Of a DNA stretch of 64,000 nt, positions 44,355 through 52,806 are shown piece by piece (the first letter of the stretch is position 1; each line of letters opens with the position of its first letter). The position numbers and the translations under genes were made by a program. The stretch is from assembly GCA_910575795.1 (NCBI GenBank), contig CAJTGE010000003.1:63043-127042 (forward strand), in the 5' to 3' direction. The notes beneath the pieces are model-generated. The model had not been told where the DNA came from and made no database searches. It worked only from the letters and a program-made list of their open reading frames with translations. The stretch comes from Clostridiaceae bacterium (GTDB lineage Bacteria; Bacillota; Clostridia; Lachnospirales; Lachnospiraceae).

Positions 44355-44918
44355 CTATTTGTGGGCCTTCTTCCTGAATGATAGCCCCTTGATAGCCTTG
44401 TCTTTATTGTCCTGGTTTATCCCTATATAGCGAAGCGTGACGGATATATCCGAATGATTCAGTATTTCCTTGATAGTCACGGCGTCGTGTGTCTGCTGGT
44501 ACATATGATAGCCGAACGTCTTCCGTAATGTGTGAGTGCCGATAGAATCCAGCCCAAACGCGGCGGCCGCCTGGCTTAATATGTTATAGGCTTGCTGTCT
44601 GGTGATAGGCTTATTCGGGAAATTCGGGGACTTGAACAAATATTCATAGTCCTTTTTCCCACGAATAAATTCCTGGATAATAGGTTTTAATTCGGAATTT
44701 ATCGGGAAGCGTTTTTCCTTACCCGTTTTTTCTTCCCGTATATAAACGGCGTCTTTTTCCTTCACATCGCGGACACGGAATTTCAGAATGTCCGAAATGC
44801 GAAGCCCCGTATATATGCCGAACATGAACATTAAATAATCGCGGTCATTCCTCGCTTTCAGGAAATCCGCGACGTCCATCACAAGATCCATGTCCCGGAT
44901 CGGCTCGACTGTATTCAT
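44355..44918 (-). CDS. Small tyrosine recombinase (catalytic domain only)
   Basis: About 187 residues. The catalytic Arg is in YTGLRISDIL, the HTLRKTFGYH box carries His and Arg, then LNHSDISVTLRYIG supplies His and the nucleophile Tyr. It lacks the N-terminal arm- and core-binding domains of phage integrases, like some XerC/D-related resolvases. Since a serine recombinase lies near the right end, this enzyme may resolve dimers or switch DNA rather than integrate. Confidence 0.85.
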   Translation of the reverse strand: MNTVEPIRDMDLVMDVADFLKARNDRDYLMFMFGIYTGLRISDILKFRVRDVKEKDAVYIREEKTGKEKRFPINSELKPIIQEFIRGKKDYEYLFKSPNFPNKPITRQQAYNILSQAAAAFGLDSIGTHTLRKTFGYHMYQQTHDAVTIKEILNHSDISVTLRYIGINQDNKDKAIKGLSFRKKAHK

Positions 44919-45285
44919 CAGGCACACCCCCTTTTTCGTCCCCCTCTGAATCGTCGTCCGCTAAATGTCCCATAAGCGAAGGGAAGCGCTCCGCGATTTC
45001 CGTCAAAAATAGCACTCCGAAAAATGCAAGCGGAATCACCGGCCATAATACGGCGCATAAAACCGAAAGAAAAAGCGATACAATTATCACTCTTGCGGTA
45101 TTCTTCCAGCCTTCCGGGGGATAGTCATAATCGAAATCAGGAAAATTTTCTTTGTCATAATCGGCCCATTTTGCCAATAGGCGCATGAACACAAACGACA
45201 AAATGAAAACAACCGTTCCGCCGATTGCATAAACAAGGGCAAAAATCCGCCAGTTTCTAAAGATAAAATCTGCAATTTTAATCAT
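44845..45285 (-). CDS. Phage membrane protein
   Basis: About 146 residues, ATG at 45285. Two hydrophobic helices (IFALVYAIGGTVVFILSFVF and VIIVSLFLSVLCAVLWPVIP) with an acidic middle and C-terminus. Overlaps the recombinase start by about 74 bases in another frame. Function unknown; it is the first gene after the CACGACA-array promoter. Confidence 0.6.
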   Translation of the reverse strand: MIKIADFIFRNWRIFALVYAIGGTVVFILSFVFMRLLAKWADYDKENFPDFDYDYPPEGWKNTARVIIVSLFLSVLCAVLWPVIPLAFFGVLFLTEIAERFPSLMGHLADDDSEGDEKGGVPDEYSRADPGHGSCDGRRGFPESEE

Positions 45286-45373
45286 TTCATCATTCCTTCT
45301 TTCTGGCATACAAAAAGCGCCGCCCTTCGGCGACGCCTTTCAAGTCCTTCTTCATACACTTTTCAGCATATCT

Positions 45374-45443
45374 AGTATAACACATATTGACACGACATTT
45401 CCACGACATATTTCACGACAAAAACACGACATAAAACACGACA
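45374..45443 (-). promoter_or_regulatory. Late promoter with five phased CACGACA sites
   Basis: CACGACA copies begin at 45391, 45402, 45414, 45425 and 45437 (spacing 11, 12, 11, 12). A TATACT -10 box lies at 45374-45379 on this strand. The repeats cover the -35 zone and extend upstream. This is the layout of an activator-dependent promoter. Confidence 0.7.
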
Positions 45444-45547
45444 TTCAAATTCGCCTGAAAGCCGCATAAAATCAGGCTTTTTTGAAAAAATGCGTATTCA
45501 AATTTTAGAAAAATTTTAGAATTAAAAAATTTTCATTTTTGAACCCG

Positions 45548-46000
45548 TCAGATCAGCCCCTTTTCCTTCATATCGCTTTCGATCCTCTGGAATTGCCTTA
45601 CAGAAATTGACATTTCATCAGCCGCGGCCGCTTGTGTCATTTTCCGAATAATTCTGTAATAGTAAACCTGGGATTCATAGCCGGCCAGGCTTTCATAAAT
45701 CCTTTTGATCCGCTTTTTGCTTTTCCGAAGGTCTTTTCGTTCTTCTTCCAGTTCCCGGATCCGCCTTTCGTCCAGTTCGATCATTCGCAAGCCGTCAATA
45801 AAGGCAATATGAACGCCTTTTGACTGCTCTTTTGAGTAATCGACGCCGCCGACCGCGGAAGGCCCATTCCAGCCACATTCCCGTTTCGCTTTTTCGATTG
45901 ATCGGCGATGATTTTTGATCTGTTCATTGATTAACATGATTTTCAGGTCAATTTCATCAAAAAGATTCCTTTCCTTGACAGTTTTAACCGGTTTCGCCAT
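45548..46000 (-). CDS. ArpU/late-regulator-like sigma-4 type protein
   Basis: About 150 residues from the ATG at 46000. A long coiled coil (LDERRIRELEEERKDLRKSK) is followed by a sigma region 4-like HTH (MTQAAAADEMSISVRQFQRI). Proteins of this type activate late genes in Firmicute phages. Directly upstream of the CACGACA array, so it is the best candidate to bind it. Confidence 0.75.
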   Translation of the reverse strand: MAKPVKTVKERNLFDEIDLKIMLINEQIKNHRRSIEKAKRECGWNGPSAVGGVDYSKEQSKGVHIAFIDGLRMIELDERRIRELEEERKDLRKSKKRIKRIYESLAGYESQVYYYRIIRKMTQAAAADEMSISVRQFQRIESDMKEKGLI

Positions 46001-46019
46001 ATTTCCAGCTTCCCCTTGC

Positions 46020-46045
46020 AATCATACCGCGAATATGGTATGATT
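46020..46045. promoter_or_regulatory. 26-bp palindrome before the late-regulator gene
   Basis: Perfect 9-bp arms AATCATACC and GGTATGATT around 8 bases. Possible operator or hairpin controlling the regulator gene that starts 20 bases downstream. Confidence 0.6.
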
Positions 46046-46112
46046 ATTAAAGGTTGAAGATTCGGGCCGCTGGAAAAGCGGTTCGTTCTTTTATTTTACA
46101 GAATATTTTTTG

Positions 46113-46529
46113 TCAAGTCAACTGCTTTCTTCCTTTCTTTGCCCGGCGCCTGGCGCGTTCTTCGGCGCGGCGTTGTTTCCGGTTTCCTGAATGTCCCTGA
46201 ATGGCCGGAAGTCTGTCTTTATTCGTCACCGCGCAACTCACAAACGAAGAACAATCTTTTTCCGCCGTGTCTATAACTTTTATAAATTCAGGCGCCCCGG
46301 AACCGCACGACGGGGACGGATTGAAAGAAATAATCAGATCATCAGGGACGCTTTCATTTTCAACAATCATTTCGTCATACTCTGCCGAACCCCTGAACAC
46401 TTTTTCTTTTGTCTTCCGGTTCATTGTAAAAAACCGCTGGGCCGCGATCGCTTCTTTAGCCTTCATAATATCGAAAATAATATCAGACGCCGACGTTCCG
46501 TTCCATTCTGAATTGAAATCAAAAGACAT
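46113..46529 (-). CDS. Phage hypothetical protein
   Basis: 138 residues with a very basic C-terminus (KQRRAEERARRRAKKGRKQL) and an acidic centre. It may bind nucleic acid. Belongs to the leftward early/middle gene run. No family recognised. Confidence 0.55.
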   Translation of the reverse strand: MSFDFNSEWNGTSASDIIFDIMKAKEAIAAQRFFTMNRKTKEKVFRGSAEYDEMIVENESVPDDLIISFNPSPSCGSGAPEFIKVIDTAEKDCSSFVSCAVTNKDRLPAIQGHSGNRKQRRAEERARRRAKKGRKQLT

Positions 46530-46540
46530 ATTCTCCCCCC

Positions 46541-46849
46541 CTAATCATTATAATATTTCAGAAAGTCCGCGCCACTCTCCCGTAACTCCTGAAATATTTT
46601 TTCAAACATATGTCCCCAGCGTGTATCATTTCCATTTTCCGGCGCTTCGTCCATCAGCATTTGAACAAATTCTTCTGTAAACGCCTGATTCTCTCCCTTT
46701 TTCACGCGACAAAATTCATGTTCTCCGTCGTCTGCCACGTTATCAGGCGAATTTCTGAATAGCCAGGCCAGATCCGACAATTTGATTTCCATTTTCAATT
46801 TATTATTTGTGATTGCAAATTTCAAAAGTTGATCGTCATATTTTTTCAT
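46541..46849 (-). CDS. Phage hypothetical protein
   Basis: 102 residues, helical with charged composition (EFVQMLMDEAPENGNDTRWG). Ends in TAG immediately before the upstream ribosome site of the next gene. Function unknown. Confidence 0.55.
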   Translation of the reverse strand: MKKYDDQLLKFAITNNKLKMEIKLSDLAWLFRNSPDNVADDGEHEFCRVKKGENQAFTEEFVQMLMDEAPENGNDTRWGHMFEKIFQELRESGADFLKYYND

Positions 46850-47192
46850 TCTTTTTTATTCCTTTCAGCATGATTTCACATTCTTCTTTCACCTTTGCGG
46901 CTTTCTTAAGTGCCTTAAACATTTTAGATTTTATTTGATATTCTTCCGTCTTCCGTCGTTCTGCCAGAACTTCGATTCTGTATTCTGTTATGTATAGCGG
47001 CGCGTCTTCAATGGAACAACATTCACTTGTAAGGGATAACCCCGTCGGCGGATCAATAATAAAAATAGTCCCTTCTCTGTTCTGATACACATATAGTTTT
47101 ATTCCGTTTTTCTCAAACTGGAATCCTTCATGTTTCACGGCTCCCGTCACTTCGCTTTTCTGATACAGCGAATAAAAGGTTTTCTTTTTCAT
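46836..47192 (-). CDS. Phage hypothetical protein
   Basis: 118 residues. Beta-rich N-terminal half (YVYQNREGTIFIIDPPTGLS), basic helical C-terminus. It overlaps both neighbours. Function unknown. Confidence 0.55.
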   Translation of the reverse strand: MKKKTFYSLYQKSEVTGAVKHEGFQFEKNGIKLYVYQNREGTIFIIDPPTGLSLTSECCSIEDAPLYITEYRIEVLAERRKTEEYQIKSKMFKALKKAAKVKEECEIMLKGIKKNEKI

Positions 47193-47521
47193 TCTTCTTT
47201 TCCTTTCCCGAAGGTTTTCACGTATCCGAAGGCGCCGCCAGACAGAAAGAAAGCCCGTGTCGCCACTTCGTCGATATTTCCTTCGTCAATGTGTTTTTGA
47301 TAGCACTTCCGCGCCATTTCTGCCGCCCTGGCGGCGTCCCAGGCGTTAGAATACCAACCTTCGCCGCATATACTGCAATAACAAACTTCTTTCGACCTGA
47401 TTGTATGTGTCTTATAATGACTTTCTATCGCTTTTCTGTCAGAAGAACTTTTTCCGCATACCGGACATTCGTAAAATACGACTTTTTTAATCTTTTTCAA
47501 GTTCAATCCCCAGTTCGACAA
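47189..47521 (-). CDS. C2H2-like zinc-finger phage protein
   Basis: 110 residues. Two zinc-binding units: YECPVCGKSSSDRKAIESHY with a following His, and VCYCSICGEGW. Likely binds DNA or another phage protein. It shares overlaps with both neighbours in the early operon. Confidence 0.65.
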   Translation of the reverse strand: MSNWGLNLKKIKKVVFYECPVCGKSSSDRKAIESHYKTHTIRSKEVCYCSICGEGWYSNAWDAARAAEMARKCYQKHIDEGNIDEVATRAFFLSGGAFGYVKTFGKGKEE

Positions 47522-47783
47522 TTCGCTTGTTATTTTTAATTGACATTGTTTCGATCTGTTTCTTCCATACGGCGCCGTAAACCTGATAATCTTTTTTCAA
47601 TGTCAGAAAATACCGCTTGTGCGGATCCCGTAAGTGCATTTTGATTAAACTATCTAATAAGTGATCCGTAACGCCTGAATCTATAACGGATATTTCGATT
47701 CTGCCGGCGTCCCGGTTGAACTCCCGGCATATAACGACGTATTCCGGGCGCTTATTCTTTTTCTTCCCCTTTACTTTTCCCAT
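47487..47783 (-). CDS. Phage hypothetical protein
   Basis: 98 residues from an ATG at 47783, basic (MGKVKGKKKNKRPEYVVICR). It overlaps the methyltransferase gene end by 32 bases. Function unknown. Confidence 0.55.
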   Translation of the reverse strand: MGKVKGKKKNKRPEYVVICREFNRDAGRIEISVIDSGVTDHLLDSLIKMHLRDPHKRYFLTLKKDYQVYGAVWKKQIETMSIKNNKRIVELGIELEKD

Positions 47784-48222
47784 TGTCAGCACCTTCTTTC
47801 TTTTTGTAAATGACAACCATCGAAGGGAACGGCGCACTGTTTTTACTATCGCCGAATTTCAGACGGCCGCGCACAAAACGGACTTCCGCTTTTTGATAAA
47901 TAAATTCATGGAACCATTTCGTATCTGTCCGGGCCGGTAATAACATAACAACAAGATTCCCGTGTTCCTGATTCGTGCGATAGGCTTTTTCAACCCACTT
48001 CCCTATTTCGCGGCCATAAGGGGGATTGCAAAAAACAGAAGAACCCCCCCAGTTTTGCGAAAGGCCGTCTTCTTTAACGGTGAAATATCTATCGCATTTA
48101 TGATTAAATTCATCAGCACACGGATCAAGGTTGAAATGAAATTCTTCGTCCAGTTCCCGGAAGAAATTTATAGGCGTGGCCCATGAATCAGTTTTACTTG
48201 AAAACATAACTTCTGTATTCAT
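47752..48222 (-). CDS. Phage N6-adenine DNA methyltransferase (Dam-like)
   Basis: 156 residues from the ATG at 48222 after AGAGGGAAG. The pattern DSWATPINFFRELDEEFHFN and the catalytic SVFCNPPYGREI define phage Dam-type adenine methyltransferases. May protect phage DNA against restriction or regulate GATC-containing sites. The gene starts 26 bases after the radical SAM frame ends. Confidence 0.85.
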   Translation of the reverse strand: MNTEVMFSSKTDSWATPINFFRELDEEFHFNLDPCADEFNHKCDRYFTVKEDGLSQNWGGSSVFCNPPYGREIGKWVEKAYRTNQEHGNLVVMLLPARTDTKWFHEFIYQKAEVRFVRGRLKFGDSKNSAPFPSMVVIYKKKEGADNGKSKGEEKE

Positions 48223-48247
48223 TTTTCTTCCCTCTTTCCATGCAATT

Positions 48248-49168
48248 TCAACCCATTTTTGGATCGTAGTCTTCAAATCTCCGAATAGTTTTAAATATTT
48301 TTCTATTATTCACCCACCTTTGAAGATACCGAACGGGATCGTCGTTTCGTGTCTTTTCTTTTTCGTATATCATCACATACGGATCATAATCAAGATCCCG
48401 AAGTGTATATATCCGTTCAAGGTCTTGTTCTATTGTAGTGTTGAAATTCGTAAGGACATAGACACTTGTTTTTCTGGCTCCCCATTCTGTAATTTCCTTA
48501 AATTGCTTAAACTTCGGAATAATTATTTCTTTATCTTCGTATCTGTCCTAGGCAAAGTGAACGCTATCGACGCGAAGGCGCTTAATCATTTTCGCCTTTT
48601 CCTCTGTCATGATCCGAATATCTATCCCCTGATTTATATTGACTTTCGCCTTGCTTTTAATAAGCTGTTGAATCAGGTCTTTCCAGTCAGGACACGCGAT
48701 CAGGTTCGGATCACAAAGCATTATATTCTTTTGTCCGTTCCAGAACTCCGAAAGATCAGCGACTTTCCGGCTTTTCAATCCTTCTTTCTTCCCTACAATA
48801 CAGAAATCACAATTTCGCGGACAACCGCGCGTTAAAAATCCGTATGCCGTATCAGTTATCCCATACAAAGAATAATCTGGATATATATGCTCTATCTCTG
48901 GATCAAGCGGTTTTCCGCCGTCTGGATATGAATATCCGGTTCCGCCCTTTATAACTTCCTTCGCGTTTATGTAATACGGGAAATCCGGCGTAAATGTAAA
49001 CACTTTAGACATATAAACCCGATCGAAAGGCGGCCGCGGAAAGCTGTCGCAAATAGGATTGTACCATCGAACGGTGTCACCGCGTTTCTTATGCCATGCC
49101 GATAATTTCATCAGCGGCAAATTCGGGAAATTGCTATGTCCGTCAACGTCAATCAGTCCGACGTTCAT
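48248..49168 (-). pseudogene. Radical SAM protein interrupted by an in-frame TAG
   Basis: A 307-codon frame with one TAG at 48548-48550. The radical SAM cysteines are in TRGCPRNCDFCIVGKKEGLK. Before the TAG the sequence reads RLRVDSVHFA and after it DRYEDKE, then VYVLTNFNTTIEQDLERIY and LQRWVNNRKIFK, which are conserved parts of this phage-associated family, where relatives carry Trp at the TAG position (my recollection). The frame then ends at TGA just before the methyltransferase gene. Either a Trp to amber nonsense mutation or read-through. The substrate is unknown. Confidence 0.85.
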
Positions 49169-49389
49169 TCAGTTATATTTGACCGGTCAAAAGTTGTGAT
49201 TGACGTCCGCCCGTCTTTCTTTACAACTTCCGTTCCGACCGTGATTTCCAGTTCAACCGGATCATTGTTCCAAACATCGAAAACGACCATATTCCGGCCA
49301 GCTTCCACGGCGTAGGTTATGCCGGTTTTCTCTGTCATTTCAGACATACCCTTCATAAATTCCTTAATTCTTTCTTCCTGGCTTTTCAT
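49165..49389 (-). CDS. Phage hypothetical protein
   Basis: 74 residues: a helical N-terminus and beta-rich C-terminus (VEAGRNMVVFDVWNNDPVEL). It is coupled to the radical SAM gene and the ASCH gene by four-base overlaps. Function unknown. Confidence 0.55.
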   Translation of the reverse strand: MKSQEERIKEFMKGMSEMTEKTGITYAVEAGRNMVVFDVWNNDPVELEITVGTEVVKKDGRTSITTFDRSNITE

Positions 49390-50231
49390 TCTTTCCCCTT
49401 TCCCGAAAATTCTTTTTTCACACGGCGGCTATAATATATTTCAGGCGTCACAAATTCGCCTTCCGCCTTGTCAAACAAATATTCACTATATGAATTTATC
49501 TTATAGAATCCAGCGTGAAGGCCATTCTTTTCAATCCACGCATTGAACACGGCGTCAAGCTGTTCTTCCAACTCCTGATACTGTTCTTTTGTTACGTCCG
49601 ATAAGTAATCGTCGGCCCATTCTCCGAAGCCTTCGTCGTCTGCCTGGCAAATAACGGATTCCACCGCGTCGAAGGCACACGCCGAAAGGCAAGGCTTGAA
49701 AAATTCACAAGTTCCGACATATATTTTCTTTCCGTCTGTCTGATAATAAGGCGCCCAGCTTTTCAGATCCGCGGCGGCGTCTTTCAGCGCTTCGGCCGTG
49801 TTTACATACGTGCAACCGTAAGTTTCATTGTCGAAGCTATATGATACCAGGTTCGCCCGGTAATTCGGAATATAGCACCAACTTTGCGGCGGCCGCGTCT
49901 GGCCGGACGTTTCAACGGGAAGCGGATTGTCAAATTCCACCGGCGATCCCTTTTCAATCAGCCAGCCGCAAATCTTACCGCCGCCAGCATATTTTGAAAT
50001 CTGTTCAGCCGTCAGACAGCTTCTTTCCGTCAGGGAATCATAAAGATTCGTCCGCGTTATTCCTTCACAGTCAAACAGACCGACGATTCCAACCTTCGGA
50101 ACATAGACGATCGCGCGGAAGGGGAAATCAATTTCCGCCGGCGCCGTCTTCCTGATCTCCACCGTCTTTTTCCCCGAAAGAATCAGTTTCCACCATTTCG
50201 CCCTTATGCTTATCAATACAGTTTTCATCAT
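49386..50231 (-). CDS. ASCH-domain protein
   Basis: 281 residues. N-terminal ASCH/PUA-like motif (ISIRAKWWKLILSGKKTVEI, then KICGWLIEKG) suggests RNA or modified-base binding. The C-terminal half is acidic and unidentified. A phage role in RNA regulation or DNA modification is possible. Confidence 0.7.
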   Translation of the reverse strand: MMKTVLISIRAKWWKLILSGKKTVEIRKTAPAEIDFPFRAIVYVPKVGIVGLFDCEGITRTNLYDSLTERSCLTAEQISKYAGGGKICGWLIEKGSPVEFDNPLPVETSGQTRPPQSWCYIPNYRANLVSYSFDNETYGCTYVNTAEALKDAAADLKSWAPYYQTDGKKIYVGTCEFFKPCLSACAFDAVESVICQADDEGFGEWADDYLSDVTKEQYQELEEQLDAVFNAWIEKNGLHAGFYKINSYSEYLFDKAEGEFVTPEIYYSRRVKKEFSGKGKE

Positions 50232-50451
50232 TTACACCTTCTTTCTTTTTCATAAATTCTTTAATTTCAGAAACACATTCCGGGCAATAGTCACGCGATA
50301 CCGGAAGGGGAAACAAAGTCATTATCATATCAACTATTTTTGAACCGGCATTTTCTTTTTCCGGTAAAGAACTTTCAAAAATAATTCGTTTTGCCTTTTT
50401 AGCCGGAAATTCTTTCTTGCAACGATCACATATACATATTGTTTTCATCAT
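50128..50451 (-). CDS. Zinc-ribbon phage protein
   Basis: 107 residues. Two Cys pairs (CICDRCKKEF and YCPECVSE) form a zinc ribbon. The acidic C-terminus overlaps the ASCH gene start by 104 bases in another frame. Confidence 0.6.
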   Translation of the reverse strand: MMKTICICDRCKKEFPAKKAKRIIFESSLPEKENAGSKIVDMIMTLFPLPVSRDYCPECVSEIKEFMKKKEGVNDENCIDKHKGEMVETDSFGEKDGGDQEDGAGGN

Positions 50452-50461
50452 TTTTCAGACC

Positions 50462-50662
50462 TCACTTGTAAATCATATTTGTTTTCTTACACCTGAACGC
50501 GATCCGGCCTTCCACGTCATAGCCATAGGCGCCAGAAATCTTTTTAATCACGTCAACAAGTTCCGTTATTTCCGGCGGCGTCCGGTCTGCCTTCCTGATT
50601 GCTGTTTCCGCCACTTTGTCACGATAGCCGGAAGCATTGTATTTTATATCATTCTGATTCAT
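50462..50662 (-). CDS. Small phage protein
   Basis: 66 residues from the ATG at 50662, following the SSB gene by 14 bases. Contains PPEITELVDVIKKISGAYGY. The longer frame upstream overlaps SSB and is not used. Function unknown. Confidence 0.6.
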   Translation of the reverse strand: MNQNDIKYNASGYRDKVAETAIRKADRTPPEITELVDVIKKISGAYGYDVEGRIAFRCKKTNMIYK

Positions 50663-50675
50663 AGCCGCGCCCCCC

Positions 50676-51098
50676 CTATTGAAACGGTAAACCGTCGTCA
50701 ACGTCTGGAATATCCATAAAGCCGGATCCTGATTCCGCCGGCGTCTGGGCGGCCTTCTCTGCCAGAAGACGCGCTTCTTCTTCCGCCTTCGATTCTGCAA
50801 AAGATAAATCTTCGACAAATACCGTCTTCGTGTAAACTTTCCGGCCGTTCTTTTCATAGTGGCCGGATTGTAACGGGCCGCATACTTCAACTTTCTTTCC
50901 CTTGCGAAGAAATTCCTGGGCCAGCTTCGCGTTCTGTCCGACGCATACACAATCAATAAAATCCACCGGTTGATCGCCTTCTTTTATTCTCCGGTTCCGT
51001 TTACACATCATGGTAAACGCAACAAAGGACGCTTTATCGCCGTTATATCTGATAACTGGTTCTTCCGTTACTTTTCCGCTTCCGATCCATTTATTCAC
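50676..51098 (-). CDS. ssb: Single-stranded DNA-binding protein
   Basis: 140 residues. OB-fold N-terminus (GSGKVTEEPVIRYNGDKASF, then RIKEGDQPVDFIDCVCVGQN and KGKKVEVCGPLQSG), and the acidic tip DIPDVDDGLPFQ that recruits replication partners. It ends with TAG, showing that TAG is also a normal stop in this phage. Confidence 0.92.
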   Translation of the reverse strand: MNKWIGSGKVTEEPVIRYNGDKASFVAFTMMCKRNRRIKEGDQPVDFIDCVCVGQNAKLAQEFLRKGKKVEVCGPLQSGHYEKNGRKVYTKTVFVEDLSFAESKAEEEARLLAEKAAQTPAESGSGFMDIPDVDDGLPFQ

Positions 51099-51576
51099 TT
51101 TTTCTTTTCCCCCTTTCTTTTCTCCGCATAGGGAAGCCGTGTATTTTCAGCCAGTTATTCGGAACCGGCGCCGGCTCCTGGATCTTCTCTCCGTATGCCG
51201 CGGCAAAAGCGGCCAGTGAACCGGCCGCGTCCTGTGCATACATTCCGCAGTTAATCAGCATTTTTTTGAACTCGACGGCGGCTTCGTTTATAGACAATCC
51301 ATATGCTTTATATGGTTTCAATGTTTTTTCAAAATCTTTAAATTCAATTAAGAAAAACAAATAATCATTCAATGAATACGGTAATTCCTGAACGCGCCCT
51401 TTTATCCTCTCTTCCGCTTCTTCCGGTATGTAGAATATAATTGTCCCGAAGTTTTCCGTAAGTGCTATAACGTATATCTGTCCGCGCTCCATGCCTATTT
51501 CATAAGCGAACATCAATCCGGCTTCGCCCACTTTATAGGTTTTGCCGCCGAAATTAAAATCCAGGGATTCAAGCAT
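51091..51576 (-). CDS. Phage hypothetical protein upstream of SSB
   Basis: About 161 residues from an ATG at 51576 (start uncertain). Beta-rich first half (FGTIIFYIPEEAEERIKGRV), helical second half, basic end (RRKERGKRKSE). Overlaps the SSB start. Function unknown. Confidence 0.55.
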   Translation of the reverse strand: MLESLDFNFGGKTYKVGEAGLMFAYEIGMERGQIYVIALTENFGTIIFYIPEEAEERIKGRVQELPYSLNDYLFFLIEFKDFEKTLKPYKAYGLSINEAAVEFKKMLINCGMYAQDAAGSLAAFAAAYGEKIQEPAPVPNNWLKIHGFPMRRKERGKRKSE

Positions 51577-51601
51577 TTTATAAATTTTCTTATCCTGGGA
51601 T

Positions 51602-51766
51602 TCAGTTTCTTTCCGTCGCCTTGAAAATAAATATCTTCTTTCCCTGGCTATATTTCGCCAGCTTTTTTCTTTTCTTCTCCGCCGCCGCCAGGGATTCACG
51701 GATTGTCGCGCGTTCTTCGCCTTCCACAATGACGAAATACTTTTCCTTGCATTTATCAAAGTTCAT
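51602..51766 (-). CDS. Small basic phage protein
   Basis: 54 residues, ATG at 51766 after GGAAGGTGG. A beta-hairpin-like start (YFVIVEGEERATIRESLAAA) and Lys-rich helix. Function unknown. Confidence 0.6.
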   Translation of the reverse strand: MNFDKCKEKYFVIVEGEERATIRESLAAAEKKRKKLAKYSQGKKIFIFKATERN

Positions 51767-51785
51767 TCAACCACCTTCCCGTTTT

Positions 51786-52478
51786 TTAGTTTGCGATTCT
51801 TTCTTTGTCGCCGGCGTTCTGAAAATTCTTTCCGTCAATATAGCCAGTCTTCCGAAGAAGCGCGTGTTCCTTGTTTGATTCATATTTCCGGCCGGCGGAT
51901 TCTGTAAGCCCCGGAATATTATCAACGTATTCACACACGGCCGGCGGAACAATCAACGCCAGGGCGAAAGATTCACTTTGCGCCTTTTGATCTTCAAAAT
52001 TTCTTTCCAGGCCATAACAAAATCCCTCGACATAATTCATTTTTTCATTTCTTCCAAATTCGCGGCCGGCGTCTGCATAGATAGCGCGTAACGTGGCGAA
52101 GCGGTTCCTGATAACCTTCACGGCATAGTTGAAAATATTGATACATATTTCCGCGTCTTCATCATATCCGAAAAATTTCAGACGGTAAGCGCCGCCGGAA
52201 CCGCGCCGCGAACTTGAAATCACGCGGCTTCTAAAATTATCCGCAATTACAGAAGCAATCATTTTACACCAATCATCGCGGAACGGCGGCGAAGTATAGT
52301 GAACGATCGCCCGTTCTTCCTCCTGGCCTTCGCGAAGCTGTTCGCGCTTGATTTCATACTTTGCCATAAGTTCACGGGCCTTCATCATAGCGGATTTCGC
52401 TTCGTTCTCATTATCGGAACCGGCCAGCGCTAACAGTTTTTCGATTTTATCAATAACTTTGTTTTGCGATTCGTTCAT
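51786..52478 (-). CDS. DUF2786 family phage protein
   Basis: About 230 residues. IDKIEKLLALAGSDNENEAK is the DUF2786 signature; a second domain follows with conserved Trp and Cys. Found in many phages and plasmids, function unknown. ATG at 52478 chosen by similarity to family starts. Confidence 0.75.
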   Translation of the reverse strand: MNESQNKVIDKIEKLLALAGSDNENEAKSAMMKARELMAKYEIKREQLREGQEEERAIVHYTSPPFRDDWCKMIASVIADNFRSRVISSSRRGSGGAYRLKFFGYDEDAEICINIFNYAVKVIRNRFATLRAIYADAGREFGRNEKMNYVEGFCYGLERNFEDQKAQSESFALALIVPPAVCEYVDNIPGLTESAGRKYESNKEHALLRKTGYIDGKNFQNAGDKERIAN

Positions 52479-52806
52479 TGATTGCTTCAACCCCCTTTTC
52501 ATGCCTGATACATACGGCGCGATCGTCGATATATACATTCGCGTACACTTTCCGGCTATTTGAACCGAAGTATTCCGTGATTTCTGGAAGATTGTCGTTC
52601 ACCGCGTCGAAATAAAGTCCGTGTTCTGCACAAAGCGAAACGGCCAGATCCAGCGCTTCGTCAACGCGATTCGTCCACAAAATCAATTTGTTTCCAGCTT
52701 CACGAAGTTCTTTCAGCCATTCGATCAACGCCGTGTTCACTTCTCCAACTCCGGGCCAGCACCCGGCCGGGATAATAACCCCGTCAAAATCTACTGCAAT
52801 AATTAT
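52450..52806 (-). CDS. HAD-like hydrolase with a non-canonical start codon
   Basis: 118 residues. The catalytic motif DFDG (IIAVDFDGVIIP) lies upstream of the first ATG or GTG. The frame is closed by TAA at 52807-52809, leaving only ATA (52804-52806) or ATT (52801-52803, 52798-52800) as starts. Relatives start MIIAVDFDG, which matches ATA-ATT-ATT-GCA. LILWTNRVDEALDLAV and the acidic motif VYIDDRAV complete the HAD core. Overlaps the helicase-loader stop. Probably a nucleotidase or phosphatase. Confidence 0.75.
   Translation of the reverse strand: MIIAVDFDGVIIPAGCWPGVGEVNTALIEWLKELREAGNKLILWTNRVDEALDLAVSLCAEHGLYFDAVNDNLPEITEYFGSNSRKVYANVYIDDRAVCIRHEKGVEAINERIAKQSY

Noticed and set aside
48176..48835. 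Rightward 219-codon frame opposite the radical SAM gene
   Set aside because: The opposite strand has conserved radical SAM sequence across the whole interval, interrupted only by TAG; the rightward frame has no domain or ribosome site.
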